Shown: positions 1 through 9,421 of the stretch, piece by piece
Layout: the number at the start of each line of letters is the position of its first letter
Position numbering within the stretch: the stretch's first letter is position 1
DNA from: Rhodococcus tukisamuensis NBRC 100609
GTDB lineage: Bacteria > Actinomycetota > Actinomycetes > Mycobacteriales > Mycobacteriaceae
Direction: 5' to 3'
Length of the DNA stretch: 64,000 nucleotides
NCBI RefSeq assembly: GCF_001894985.1
Contig: NZ_BCXG01000018.1
Location: 33,100 to 97,099 of the forward strand
The notes under the pieces: model-generated
Databases searched by the model: none
Told to the model about the DNA's origin: nothing
Seen by the model: only the letters and a program-made list of their open reading frames with translations
Program-made: the position numbers and the translations under genes

Positions 1-876
1 CAGAGCGCGGCGTCAAGGTCGCCCAACGCACGTACCGGACCTGGAAACCCGCACCACCGTCGGAACGGGTCGTGACCGACGCGTACCTGACGAACGCACT
101 ACTGGGCACCATCGACACCGCCGAGGGGCTTTACGGGCGGCGCAAGATGACCGCCCACCTGCGACGTAACGGCTACCAGGTCGCCGCTTGCACCGTCGAC
201 CGGCTCATGAGCGACGAGGGCCTGTCCAGCATCGTCCGCGGCCGCCGGCACCGCACGACAATCCCGGGCGGTAAGAACAGTCGACGAGCCCCGGACCTGC
301 TCGATCGGGACTTCACCGCCGAGGCTCCGAACCGGAAATGGGTCACCGACTTCACCTACTGCCGGACCTGGGCAGGGTTCGTGTACGTGGCGTTCGTGAT
401 CGACTGCTTCTCCCGGGCGATCGTCGGCTGGCACGCGGCGACCGTGAAGGAACCGGCCATGGTCACGACGGCGTTGAAGATGTCATGTGGCGCCGAGACC
501 ACGGCGGCCATGCCGTAGATGACGGTTTGATCCATCACCGCGATGCCGGCAGTCAATACACATCAACTCCCTCGCGGAAACCCCTGCGCTGGAAGGGATT
601 GTGGCGTCAATTGGCAGTGTCGGAGACGCGTACGACAATGCGTTTGCGGAGTCGACGATCGGCTTGTTCAAGACCGAGGCCGTTTCCAAGCGCAGCCCGT
701 TCCTGCCGGGGGCGATCAAGACAATCGACGACATCGAATTCGCGACGATGGGGTGGGTCGACTGGTTCAACACTCGCCGGTTGCACAGCACCCTCGGTTG
801 CATCACGCCCGATGAATTCGAGGCGATCTACTACGCTCAACCATCGACCCTCCAGCCGGAGTTGTCGCCAGCATAG
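1..876 (+). pseudogene. IS3-family transposase OrfB, frameshifted and 5'-truncated
   Basis: This is an integrase-fold DDE transposase of the IS3 family. The three catalytic blocks are recognisable but lie in three reading frames. The first block (KWVTDFTY, first Asp) is in the frame open up to 518. The second (HHRDAGSQYTS, second Asp) continues in another frame after about 480. The third (GDAYDNAFAESTIGLFKTE, catalytic Glu) is in a further frame from about 562 to the stop at 876. The reading frame is already open at base 3, so the N-terminus lies outside the window. Two separate frameshifts argue for real decay rather than programmed frameshifting, which in IS3 occurs at the orfA/orfB junction. 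A sequencing error could explain one shift but is unlikely to explain both. Confidence 0.8.
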
Positions 877-902
877 GAGCGGCAAGAGCCCGGGACGGTT
901 CA
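1..902 (+). mobile_element. IS3-family insertion sequence remnant (right part)
   Basis: The element runs in from the left edge, so its left end and orfA are not visible. The transposase frame stops at 876, and the element appears to end at 902 in a CCCGGGACGGTTCA terminus. Read inward this starts TGAACCGTCCCGGG, the usual style of inverted repeat for actinobacterial IS3 elements. The transposase is frameshifted twice, so the copy is most likely dead. It marks the left side of a gene-acquisition region. Confidence 0.7.
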
Positions 903-1249
903 TGGTGCGGGCCGATGGGAACCTACACGGCATACCATGCAGTCTTGTGTCGCAGACTTTTTCGACGCAGTATGCAAATTGTTCGCGGCGACGACCCGCG
1001 CGTTTCGCGCAAGTCCAGGTCGAAGTCGACTGTCGGAAGGCGCGGCGCTTCGTCAGCCGGATGCCGCTCACATCGGGAAACTCCCGCAGGTTCTGAGAGG
1101 TTCGGTCCCACCCAACGACTCCGAGGCGCAGTGCAACAGTTGTCGCGCACCGAACTGGGGTAGTCGACTACTCGCGTCGTGGCGACAGGGGAAGTGAAAG
1201 ATTGACGAATGGCTGCAGATCCCGCTCCCCGCCAGGAAGGGAACACGTC
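903..1249. other. Intergenic stretch between IS3 remnant and P450 gene
   Basis: There is no convincing gene in this stretch of about 350 bases. Open frames on both strands lack recognisable protein character and appear to be chance frames of high-GC DNA. The promoter of the downstream P450 gene presumably lies here, but I see no clear -35/-10 pair. The only clear signal is the AGGAAGGG ribosome-binding site at the 3' edge. Confidence 0.5.
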
Positions 1250-2722
1250 ATGAACAAGCAACACGCCGCACCGCCGCAGCTGCCGGCAGAACACACCACA
1301 CCGAATCCCGCTAGGTCTCGGAATCGACGTGCGGTCGCGCACAGCACCAGCACCCTCCCCCACCCGCCGCACCGAATCCCCATCTTGGGAGACCTACTCA
1401 CCGCGGATCCCGCCAGGCCCACACAGAACTTCGTGGACCTCACCCGCCGCCTCGGCCCGATCTTCGACACGAAGATCTTCAACCAGCACCTGACGGTCGT
1501 CTCCGGGCCGGCCCAGTACACCGAACTCTGCGACGAGAAACGGTTCGGCAAGCACATCGGCTTCAGTATTCAGGCGGCCCGGGAGCTAGCCGGCGACGCC
1601 CTGTTCAGCGCGTACAGCACCGAATCGAACTGGTCGAGGGCACACAACATCCTCATGCCCGCCTTCGCACTGTCCGCGATGAAGTGCTACCACGACACCA
1701 TGCTCGAGACAGTGCGAGGGCTCATCGCGTACTGGGATGAACGGGCCCACGACGGCACCGTGGACGTGCACACCGACACGAGCAAGCTCACCTTGGAGAC
1801 GATCGCCCGCATCGGCTTCGGCTACCACTTCGATCCATTCACCAGGACCAAGCCCGACCCGTACGCCGCCGCCGTGTCGCGCCTCTTCGCGTTCCTCGGC
1901 CGCTCCGCCTACCGCATCCCGGTGCCATGGATGGAAGCTATCGTCCACCGCGGCGAGATCCGCCAGAAGAACTCCGACATGACCTACGTTCGGCAGGTCA
2001 TCGACGACGTCATCCAGTCCCGCCGCCAGGACCCGGGCGGTCAATTCGATGACCTGCTACAGCTGATGCTCACCACAGCCGACCCCGAGACGGGACAGTT
2101 CCTCGACGACGAGAACGTACGCAACCAGGTGTTCACCTTCCTCAACGCCGGACACGAGACCACTTCCGGCACACTGTCGTTCGCGCTACACCTTCTCGCG
2201 ACCCATCCCGATGTCGCGGACCAGGCCCGAGACGAGCTCCACTCGTTGTGGCCGGCCGACACCGACCCGGACCCCGAGTTCGGGGACATCCACAAGCTGC
2301 GGTACCTGCGGCGTGTAGTCGACGAGACGTTGCGGCTGTGGCCCATAGCCCCGGGCTTCTTCCGCGAACCGAAGCAGGACACCACCCTCGGCGGGTACAC
2401 GGTCGCGGCCGGCCAAGCGATGTTCGCCCTGACCCTGCAGGTGCACCGGGATCCGGTGTGGGGCGAGGATCCGTTGGCCTTCGATCCGGATCGCTTCCTG
2501 CCCGAGCGCACCCGTAGTCGGCCGGCTGGCATCTACAAGCCGTTCGGGACCGGGATGCGCTCGTGCATCGGACGCCAGTTCGCCCTGCACGAGACCGTGC
2601 TGGCCCTGGCACTCATCTTGCATCGGTACGACCTTGAACCCGAACCCGGCTATCAGCTCGAGGTCGCGGAGGAATTCACCCTCAAACCCGTCGGCCTCCG
2701 ACTCGGGCTGCGGCGGCTGTGA
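1250..2722 (+). CDS. Cytochrome P450, CYP102-like haem domain, stand-alone (490 aa)
   Basis: A haem-thiolate monooxygenase. The I-helix oxygen-binding segment FLNAGHETTSG, the K-helix ExxR motif (ETLRLWP) and the cysteine-ligand loop KPFGTGMRSCIGRQFALHE are all present. These segments are close to the haem domain of the CYP102 (P450 BM3) fatty-acid hydroxylases. Unlike those enzymes, the protein ends right after the haem domain (FTLKPVGLRLGLRRL), with no FMN/FAD reductase. The N-terminus has about 40 extra Pro-rich residues before the P450 fold. I chose the ATG at 1250, which has an AGGAAGGG ribosome-binding site 6-10 bases upstream; the frame is open from 1202. No ferredoxin or reductase gene lies next to it, so the electron donor must be encoded elsewhere. 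The substrate is unknown; fatty acids are the family precedent. Confidence 0.9.
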   Translation: MNKQHAAPPQLPAEHTTPNPARSRNRRAVAHSTSTLPHPPHRIPILGDLLTADPARPTQNFVDLTRRLGPIFDTKIFNQHLTVVSGPAQYTELCDEKRFGKHIGFSIQAARELAGDALFSAYSTESNWSRAHNILMPAFALSAMKCYHDTMLETVRGLIAYWDERAHDGTVDVHTDTSKLTLETIARIGFGYHFDPFTRTKPDPYAAAVSRLFAFLGRSAYRIPVPWMEAIVHRGEIRQKNSDMTYVRQVIDDVIQSRRQDPGGQFDDLLQLMLTTADPETGQFLDDENVRNQVFTFLNAGHETTSGTLSFALHLLATHPDVADQARDELHSLWPADTDPDPEFGDIHKLRYLRRVVDETLRLWPIAPGFFREPKQDTTLGGYTVAAGQAMFALTLQVHRDPVWGEDPLAFDPDRFLPERTRSRPAGIYKPFGTGMRSCIGRQFALHETVLALALILHRYDLEPEPGYQLEVAEEFTLKPVGLRLGLRRL

Positions 2723-2754
2723 TGGGGTAACTGCGCCAATCCAAGGAGCTCACG

Positions 2755-2859
2755 ATGCGCACGCACGCCCAGCGCGCGGCAACGAAGGGCTTCCTCCCAC
2801 GCGTCAGTCCAGTCGCCGGCCGTGTTGCAGCGCGCCGTGCAGGAGGTCGTGAATCGTGA
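2755..2859 (+). CDS. Possible 34-aa ORF after the P450 gene
   Basis: A short frame starts with ATG 32 bases after the P450 stop. It has an AAGGAG ribosome-binding site five bases before the start and encodes a basic peptide (MRTHAQRAATKGFLP...). I recognise no family. The good ribosome-binding site and close spacing suggest either a real small gene translated with the P450 or the broken 5' end of a lost partner gene. Length and composition alone do not prove it is real. Confidence 0.25.
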   Translation: MRTHAQRAATKGFLPRVSPVAGRVAARRAGGRES

Positions 2860-3462
2860 GATTCGGCCCTTGGTCGAGGGGGACCTGTCCAGGCTCCACA
2901 GCCTGGCGATCCGAGGTGGAAATTCGTTGGCATGCGGTGCCGCAGCTCAAGTGGCTTCCGTTATCGATATGCCACCCAAAACGACATATAGGACGAAACC
3001 ATGGCAAATAGCGGACTGATTAGTCCGGAGAACGTCATCTAGCTCCGGAACCTACAACAACTCGTGCCGCCGTCGTCAGATCTTGAGATTCTCACCTGTG
3101 CAAATGCATTGGTTGAGACGGATTCAACCCAGATCAATGAGACGAACACGACTAGGCAAGGCTTACCTCACTTTCCTGATGTGGCGTTGACGCCAAGTCG
3201 AAGACCAAGAGCGTGTCACGACCTCGGATACCGAAGGCCGTGCGCTGCCACGAGATGAGGCCTCCGAGCGAGAAACGTTTCGAGCCTGCTCGGTCTACGC
3301 ATGGGCTCGGCCTGCGGCCTCGTTGACGACGGCATTGAGGTCGCAGACGACCAGTCCGGTGCCTAACCACGTCCCGCATGAGCCAGCCACGAAAGATGGT
3401 AATTGTGGCGTCATCTCACGGGCGTCGGTAGGTACTCCGTGTCCCCGCGCCAGCGGAGGCTC
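2860..3462. other. Gene-poor stretch between P450 and first STAND gene
   Basis: About 600 bases without a supportable gene. AT content is higher than in the flanks around 2950-3200. A short inverted repeat (CGGACT, four-base loop, AGTCCG at 3012-3027) and two TGAGAC motifs (3114-3119 and 3138-3143) are visible. Short open frames (for example 2822-3019) have no ribosome-binding site or recognisable protein features. This looks like decayed insertion DNA. Confidence 0.45.
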
Positions 3463-6400
3463 CTAATCGAGGCGCTGACGTGAGGTCCGGGTTTCACCAA
3501 CCTTCCACGTTCCGGATCCGTACAGAACAGCGGTACTGTCGAATTCAGTCCAGTCGCCAGCCAATTTTGGGCGGGAATTACTGGAACTGAAGAGTTCCTT
3601 CTCTCCCAAATGGCCGAAAATGATCGACCAGTTCGCTGCGGCAAGAACGCCCACGAGCCAGTCATAGCGGACGAGTAGCGCGGCGTGGTTGTCGTCGGCG
3701 GTATCAATGTACTGGGCAGCGACACCACCATCCACGTCAAGCCAGCGCCGTGTGTGGGGCAGCCAGGTCAGCTGGCCTGTGTCGAATAGTTCGAGCGATG
3801 GCATCCAGGCATGAACAGCATCATCGATTGAGCAATCGAAAGTAACTGACTCCCAACAGTATTCGTTCCAGGAAGGGTAGACATGGCGAGGAACCTTCGT
3901 GCCGCCGTCTCCTGCCTCCCACTGCTGTGGATAGTCGTTCGCCGCCGCGCCCCAGGGCATCTCACCGAGATATGCCACGGAGGTCGGGCTGAGTCCTTCC
4001 GGCATCCACCTGCCCATCAGGGAGTTCTCCGACAAAAACTTGTACACCGATGCCGTGCTAGATTTCCGGACCAACCAGCTGTAGATGTGGCCCCACTGTT
4101 CGCGACGACTGCGGTCGGGATCCTCACCGCCGAGTGGATCCTCTTCCTCCCATCGGTGTGTCGAGTGGAGTACGACCCACTCGACGCCGTCTGGACAGGT
4201 CCGCCGTAGTTGTGACTCCATCTCGACGATGCCATCGGGGCTGGCCGCCCAGTTGGAGTCCGCGGGCGGGTCTGCTCGACGGTACTGAGGCGCGTCCGGG
4301 AACCACCACTGGGATGTGTCATCACTGGGGAACGTCGCGTCGAATCGTGTCTGCCGGTTGGTGCTCGACAGCAGCGGCGCCGGCGGCAGCGTTGGGTCGA
4401 TATCACGTGCATGGATCTGCCATGCCCCCCGGTAGACGTCATCGTTACCACCCCGTTGGCGGCGAGGATGATAGTTGTCAGCGATCCGCGCGAGCAGTTC
4501 GCGCAGTGCGATCCACTGATACTTCTTACCGAACCGCTCTGGTTTGTGGCCTTCTCGGCCGCGGGAGGAAATGGTTGCGTCGAACTCCGCGAACAACTGT
4601 GGGGTCCAACCCAGTTCGAGCACCCGCCGAAAGATCCATTCCTTTGCCGCGTCGTCCGGAAACTCTGCGCGAGGCGATGAGCTGGCGGCAATCTCCAACA
4701 GTGGAGCGTGTTCTTCGCGCTCGACCTCGCTCCCGTCGCCCTGATATTGGGCCAACTTCTGTCGTATGGCCGCGAGCACCCCATCATGATCGCGAGCGCT
4801 GGCGCCGCCAGCCGGCGGGGGCGAAGGATAGGGCTCGTCCAGGGAGTATCGACTGAAGTGACGGACGTCGGGGCCGATGATCTTCACACCGAAGTCCCCA
4901 TACCCGCAGATCGAGCCAAGGATGCTCCAGTAGTCGTGCTGTGTGGGCGCAGGATTGGCACGCGGCCGATACGCGGCGAACAGCTCGCTCTCGGTGGGCG
5001 CGTCCAAGACAAGCGTGGATCGCACCGCATGAGGAAGCTGCTGGGCGTCGGTGTGTTCGAAAATCGCTGTGCGTACACACCATTCCACGGCGCCGTTCAG
5101 CGCATCTCGAACCAACAGGTCGGGTGCTGTGCGCGTGGCCACCGCCGCCGCCATGCGCCGTATGACATTGACCGCCCCCTCCGGATTCGATGTTCCTGCC
5201 GTGATGATTGCACCATGGGTGATCACACTCAGGCGTTCGAAAATGTAGGGGTCGTCGACCGCGGCAAACCGTTCGTACAGGTTCTCGAGAACGCCCAGGC
5301 GGTGCGAAAGAAGCCGCGAAAGCGCTTTGGTGATGTGGTCCCGCATCGGGCGGTGGGGCGTCCCAAGCATCCAGACCAGGACGATCGCGACTCTCTCGAC
5401 GACATCGTGCGGATGGCTCTCGTGGTCTCGCTTGGTGACCCACCGGATAATTCTGCCGAGGGCGCCGGTATTCATGTTGTGGTACAGAGCGATTCCCCAG
5501 GTGGCGTCACGTTTGGGCATCGCTGTCTGATCGAGACGGCGGTGTAGGTAGTCGATACCGAGTCGACGGCCAGGACGAACTGACAATTCGACCAGCGTTT
5601 GCGCCGCCAGCTCACCCAACGAGGGCGAAAGGCCTTCCAGCTGCTCGAACAGTTCGATCGACTCAGCGGCAATCGCATCGCTTCGGCGCACGGGCAGACT
5701 GCGTAGAAACGCCTTGTTCCATTGCTGCCGTTCGAAGGGATCGAGGTTCCACGTCGCGGCAGTGAGCAACTCGATGCCAAACCGCTCAGGAACGAGTACC
5801 GATAGGGCCTCGATCACACCGGCTGAGGATTCACTGACAACGGACATACACGGGTCCACGGTCAGCTGCGAGGCAGTTGTGACCGCAGAGAGGATCTCTT
5901 CGGCGATCATGTAGTCGGCGAAGCGTTGATAGCTGAGCTTAACGGCTTCGACCTCGACGAACTCGGTACCGTCATCTAGGTATATGAGATCAACCGACAG
6001 CAACCCCTCCGACAAGAGTTCCCCGAACAGAGTCCGTGGCCACGACTGCAGATGCGGCGCAAGCGCAGTGATGCGCTCCTTCACTTGCATTCGTGGAATC
6101 CAATCTCGCCCTTCAGCGGTGAACTCCCGCGCCATCAAGCTCATGCATCGCTGAACCAGGCGATCGGCTTCATCCAATTCGAGGCTTTCGGAAACCTTCC
6201 GGTTGACCATATCCAGGTAGCGGTCGAACAAGACACTGACGGTGATTTCCGGCTGGATCGTCGACGGGTTCCAGCCGTGCTTCACAGTCTCGCAGTACAG
6301 CTTCAGAAACAGCGGATTGGACATGTCCTGCCCGACCAGCGGCAGCTGTGGTGCCGCCAGTTTGTAGTGGGCAAAGAATGTCTCGGCCGCCAGCGTCTCG

Positions 6401-7782
6401 ACACCAGCGAAACCTTGATGCTCGATTGTTGGCAGGTCTGCAGCCTGAGCGCTGAGCACGATGTCTCGATAGGTTGTGCGAACAGACAGTGCCACCACGA
6501 TCCACGGAGCGTGGTGGCGGGCTTCGGAGAGAAGGGCGGTGAGCTCGGTCTGCCAGCCGCGAGCCTGGTCGGACTCGTTGATTCCGTCGATCAACAGCAC
6601 GAAGGGACGACCGTATGCCTCAGCGGCTGATGCCATGGCTTGCAGCATCGCCATCCAACCTTGGTTCTCCATGCCAAGCCTTCGCGCGACCTCGCTGAGA
6701 ACTTCGCGACCGGACAGGCTCTTTCCCATAATCAGAGCCGTAGGTTGACCCTCGCCCAGCAATCGATAGGCGGCGTCGACGAATAGATGAGTTTTTCCTT
6801 GGCCTGCGTCTCCGGTGACTATCAGCGCATTTTCATAAGCCGCCCGTGCCATCGCTGATCGGAGATGGTCCTCGATCTCGAAGACTCGATCGAGCAACAT
6901 GTTCGCCGCGAGTCGCACGGATGAATTGGCATTGTCGTCGAGTCGGTTCACCTCACTTGTGCATCGCTGCAGCGCTTCACAGAGTTCGATGGGGCTCTTC
7001 ATCGCATCACCGTCGGCATATTTCGCAAGCTCCGCACGACACGTTGCGGTGGTTTCCGACAGCTCCTCGCTGATGGTCGTCGATAGTGCGTGCCGCAGTT
7101 TGTTTGCGGCGACATTGAACGAGGTCTGTAAGAATTGTCGATCGCGCCGGAATCGCGGGGTGCGCGCCAACCCGTCGAAGGCTGCCGAGATCGGCATCTC
7201 GATGTGCAGTTCGCCCGAGTAGCGGGGGCCTGCGGCATCTCGCGCGGAGTCGACGCGCTGGCGACACCACGACAGTGAAAGCACATCTTGATCCCAGAAG
7301 AACCATGCACGCCCACGATTGCTCGGGTTGTTCAACCGGCTCAGCAGCTCACCACCGGACCACAGCAGAATCTCGATGCGCTCGGATCCGGGCACTTTTG
7401 TCCCGCGGTCGTCGCGCCACCGCTCGAATTTCTCCACCGCTGAGTACCCGACACGGGCACCGCCCTTTTTGGGGGCGACGTCGGGCAGGTCGAACGGGAT
7501 ACAGAACGTCAACCGCACACAGTTCGGGCGTTCGGCGGTGACCGTCATCAGTGTGTCTGTCGCGAGCTTTAGAAAATCGTCGATCCCGAAGGTGTATTTG
7601 ACCTGCCATCCCCACTCAGAGTCATCTTCGTGTCGAATGAACCACTCGTACCCCCGGTCCGGGTTGCCGACCTTCCACAGGATGGCGCCGTCAGGTGTTG
7701 GGTCGCGCAGCTGGTAGCACAACTCCTCGAACGCATCGGGCTGCGAGCCATTCCAAGGGCGGATAGTGCGAAAACTCCCCAT
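3463..7782 (-). CDS. Avs-like STAND NTPase with N-terminal nuclease-like domain (1,439 aa)
   Basis: A giant multidomain NTPase, probably an antiphage sensor. Residues 1 to about 180 form a small alpha/beta domain in which D42/E46 and the Q60-V-K62 pair (WGWQVKY) resemble a PD-(D/E)xK or Mrr-like nuclease with a Q-x-K variant. A helical linker follows, then a P-loop NTPase with Walker A GDAGQGKT (324-331) and Walker B FVLLIDGINES (Asp399, Glu403), typical of STAND/NACHT-like ATPases. The last 700 or so residues are helical and probably a repeat-type sensor region. This order (nuclease, STAND, long C-terminus) and the length match Avs/AVAST proteins, which recognise phage proteins and then cut DNA. 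I chose the ATG at 7782; a GTG three codons upstream is possible. The gene has lower GC than the core genome. Assignment to a numbered Avs type is not possible by eye. Confidence 0.75.
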   Translation of the reverse strand: MGSFRTIRPWNGSQPDAFEELCYQLRDPTPDGAILWKVGNPDRGYEWFIRHEDDSEWGWQVKYTFGIDDFLKLATDTLMTVTAERPNCVRLTFCIPFDLPDVAPKKGGARVGYSAVEKFERWRDDRGTKVPGSERIEILLWSGGELLSRLNNPSNRGRAWFFWDQDVLSLSWCRQRVDSARDAAGPRYSGELHIEMPISAAFDGLARTPRFRRDRQFLQTSFNVAANKLRHALSTTISEELSETTATCRAELAKYADGDAMKSPIELCEALQRCTSEVNRLDDNANSSVRLAANMLLDRVFEIEDHLRSAMARAAYENALIVTGDAGQGKTHLFVDAAYRLLGEGQPTALIMGKSLSGREVLSEVARRLGMENQGWMAMLQAMASAAEAYGRPFVLLIDGINESDQARGWQTELTALLSEARHHAPWIVVALSVRTTYRDIVLSAQAADLPTIEHQGFAGVETLAAETFFAHYKLAAPQLPLVGQDMSNPLFLKLYCETVKHGWNPSTIQPEITVSVLFDRYLDMVNRKVSESLELDEADRLVQRCMSLMAREFTAEGRDWIPRMQVKERITALAPHLQSWPRTLFGELLSEGLLSVDLIYLDDGTEFVEVEAVKLSYQRFADYMIAEEILSAVTTASQLTVDPCMSVVSESSAGVIEALSVLVPERFGIELLTAATWNLDPFERQQWNKAFLRSLPVRRSDAIAAESIELFEQLEGLSPSLGELAAQTLVELSVRPGRRLGIDYLHRRLDQTAMPKRDATWGIALYHNMNTGALGRIIRWVTKRDHESHPHDVVERVAIVLVWMLGTPHRPMRDHITKALSRLLSHRLGVLENLYERFAAVDDPYIFERLSVITHGAIITAGTSNPEGAVNVIRRMAAAVATRTAPDLLVRDALNGAVEWCVRTAIFEHTDAQQLPHAVRSTLVLDAPTESELFAAYRPRANPAPTQHDYWSILGSICGYGDFGVKIIGPDVRHFSRYSLDEPYPSPPPAGGASARDHDGVLAAIRQKLAQYQGDGSEVEREEHAPLLEIAASSSPRAEFPDDAAKEWIFRRVLELGWTPQLFAEFDATISSRGREGHKPERFGKKYQWIALRELLARIADNYHPRRQRGGNDDVYRGAWQIHARDIDPTLPPAPLLSSTNRQTRFDATFPSDDTSQWWFPDAPQYRRADPPADSNWAASPDGIVEMESQLRRTCPDGVEWVVLHSTHRWEEEDPLGGEDPDRSRREQWGHIYSWLVRKSSTASVYKFLSENSLMGRWMPEGLSPTSVAYLGEMPWGAAANDYPQQWEAGDGGTKVPRHVYPSWNEYCWESVTFDCSIDDAVHAWMPSLELFDTGQLTWLPHTRRWLDVDGGVAAQYIDTADDNHAALLVRYDWLVGVLAAANWSIIFGHLGEKELFSSSNSRPKLAGDWTEFDSTAVLYGSGTWKVGETRTSRQRLD

Positions 7783-8555
7783 ACTCAGCACTCTCGATCA
7801 CCGCCGACGTAGCTGAGACGACCGATCCGAACGACGTTGAAACCCATGTGTGGACTGTAGCGAGCTAGTCCTGCGCGGCATGCCGCTCGAGACGCGTTGG
7901 CGATCGGTAGTTTCACGACGCTGGTGATTCCTAGATCGCTGGGAGCGTGTAGGCATGCACGCCAGCGCGGCCGTGCGTCTCGACGTGTCTGCCCAGTGCC
8001 TCATTGAGCATCCCTCGGCGGGGCGCCGGGGGCGAGCGGCGAAGTCCCTTGAACTCCATATGCGGATCCACCGATGCGGATGAGCATTCCGGTCGGGTTC
8101 GAGCCCGGGTTCGAGGAGTTCGTCTCAGCTGACGTCGCAGGTCGCCCGGAACCGGAGCGGAGCTGGAGGAAGCGGGCTCAGCCGACGATCACTGCGTGAG
8201 CCGGAAGATGTCCTCGACGGCTCGCGGGCACCGCTGCGGGCCAAGGCATCAAGGCCACGCTCCCTGCCGACCTCGCCGGACTAGTCGTCCCGGACCACTC
8301 CGTCGGCCCTGTGCTGTACGAGCGCCGACGCTAGGTCTACAGCAACACCACTAGGGCTACATCCCCGACGACTGACCGCAAACCCGACCGCGACTGCGCA
8401 GTCGCGGTCGGATCCTCCGAGGCGTAGCGAGAGCGATTCTGAACCTCCGCCCGGATCCAAAGCAGGCCCCGATGGCCCGCCCGGACGACTACCCGGTTGC
8501 CGCAGGCCAATCACTTGACACACCACTGGTGCTTCATGAGGCAAGATCGTCGACC
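7783..8555. other. Intergenic stretch between STAND gene and membrane-protein gene
   Basis: About 770 bases with no gene I can support. It should contain the promoter of the minus-strand STAND gene and that of the plus-strand membrane-protein gene. Short coding-like fragments around 8220-8330 could be remnants of a decayed gene. The one striking element is a 28-bp perfect palindrome at 8384-8411, listed separately. Confidence 0.45.
8384..8411. repeat. 28-bp perfect palindrome without loop
   Basis: The 14-base arm CCGACCGCGACTGC is followed directly by its exact reverse complement, with the centre between 8397 and 8398. A loopless palindrome is more typical of a dimeric-protein operator or a recombination site than of a transcription terminator, although it could also form a cruciform. 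It lies about 145 bases before the plus-strand membrane-protein gene and 600 bases upstream of the first STAND gene. Confidence 0.6.
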
Positions 8556-9284
8556 ATGAGTGAGGCGTCGGACACCGGTCGGGACGAGACACAGTCGTGG
8601 TGCAGCGCCATGAGGTGGGTCCACTGGTGCTTCGTCGCGGGTGTGGTTGCAGTGGCAATGGTCGGCGTCATCGCTTTGTACTTCGCCGAGCAGCAGCCTC
8701 TCGCCCTCGACCTTGCGGCGATCGCCGGAATTGTGCTGTCGGCGGCCGGCGTGGCTGGCGCTGTGGTTATCTTTTCTCGTCAGGCGGCACAAGCAAGACG
8801 CGAGAGCTACCACCACACCCAGTTCATGCAGCGAACGGACTCATCTCTTCGAGAGCTGACAACCAGCGAACGTTTCAAGACTGAGGTCGGCGAAACCGCT
8901 GCCCGCCTCGACGAGGCCGAACCGAGCGACCAGGAAGCACAGGGCCCCGCCGACGCCAGATTCGAAGAGCCCGCGGAGTCGCTGGGTCTGAGAACTAGCA
9001 ACGACAGCATCGTGTACGACCCCAAGAACGTGAGCCTGTGGATGCTCGCGGCCGTCGTCGACCACTGGAACAGCCAGGGAACCACTGGTCGATGGGATGT
9101 GGGCGCACTGAAGGGCGCTGTGAAGAGGCGCAGTGGAGGGAACTCCTCCTGGTACCTCGTATTCGAGGACCCCGACACCGACAGACTCGACTACTACCGC
9201 GTCAGCATGGGCGGCCGCGGCAAGTCGGGACCCACGGTGACGCCCATGACGGTGACCGAGACAGTCGCAGCTCTGAACAAATAG
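8556..9284 (+). CDS. Two-TM membrane protein of unknown function (242 aa)
   Basis: A short N-terminal tail is followed by two hydrophobic segments (about residues 18-40, FVAGVVAVAMVGVIALYF, and 45-66, LAAIAGIVLSAAGVAGAVVIF). Next come an amphipathic, charged stretch with coiled-coil character (QAAQARRESYHH to about residue 130) and a compact C-terminal domain of about 90 residues that contains SLWMLAAVVDHWNSQG and WYLVFEDPDTDRLDYYRVSMGG. I recognise no family. I chose the ATG at 8556, because the alternative ATG at 8472 would add 28 polar residues before the membrane hairpin. The gene stands alone on the plus strand between two minus-strand STAND genes. A defence role is only inferred from that position. 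Confidence 0.65.
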   Translation: MSEASDTGRDETQSWCSAMRWVHWCFVAGVVAVAMVGVIALYFAEQQPLALDLAAIAGIVLSAAGVAGAVVIFSRQAAQARRESYHHTQFMQRTDSSLRELTTSERFKTEVGETAARLDEAEPSDQEAQGPADARFEEPAESLGLRTSNDSIVYDPKNVSLWMLAAVVDHWNSQGTTGRWDVGALKGAVKRRSGGNSSWYLVFEDPDTDRLDYYRVSMGGRGKSGPTVTPMTVTETVAALNK

Positions 9285-9421
9285 CCCAGGTTCTCGTGGA
9301 TCCTTGCTGCTGAACCGGACCAGGCCGCTTCGCCAACTAAAGGGAGCGGACGATCCAGGCAAGGGCCGATTTCCGACTCACCTTGCCAACCTTCTGCGGT
9401 GACGCTCAAGGTCCGGGCGAA

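Noticed and set aside
2822..3019. 65-codon plus-strand frame after the P450 gene
   Set aside because: No ribosome-binding site, no hydrophobic or domain pattern, and it overlaps the short frame with the better start signal.
3113..3150. Two TGAGAC motifs considered as the missing left end of the Tn7-like element
   Set aside because: Only six to seven bases match the 20-bp repeat next to dnaB, the spacing is 24 rather than 29, and the downstream bases differ.
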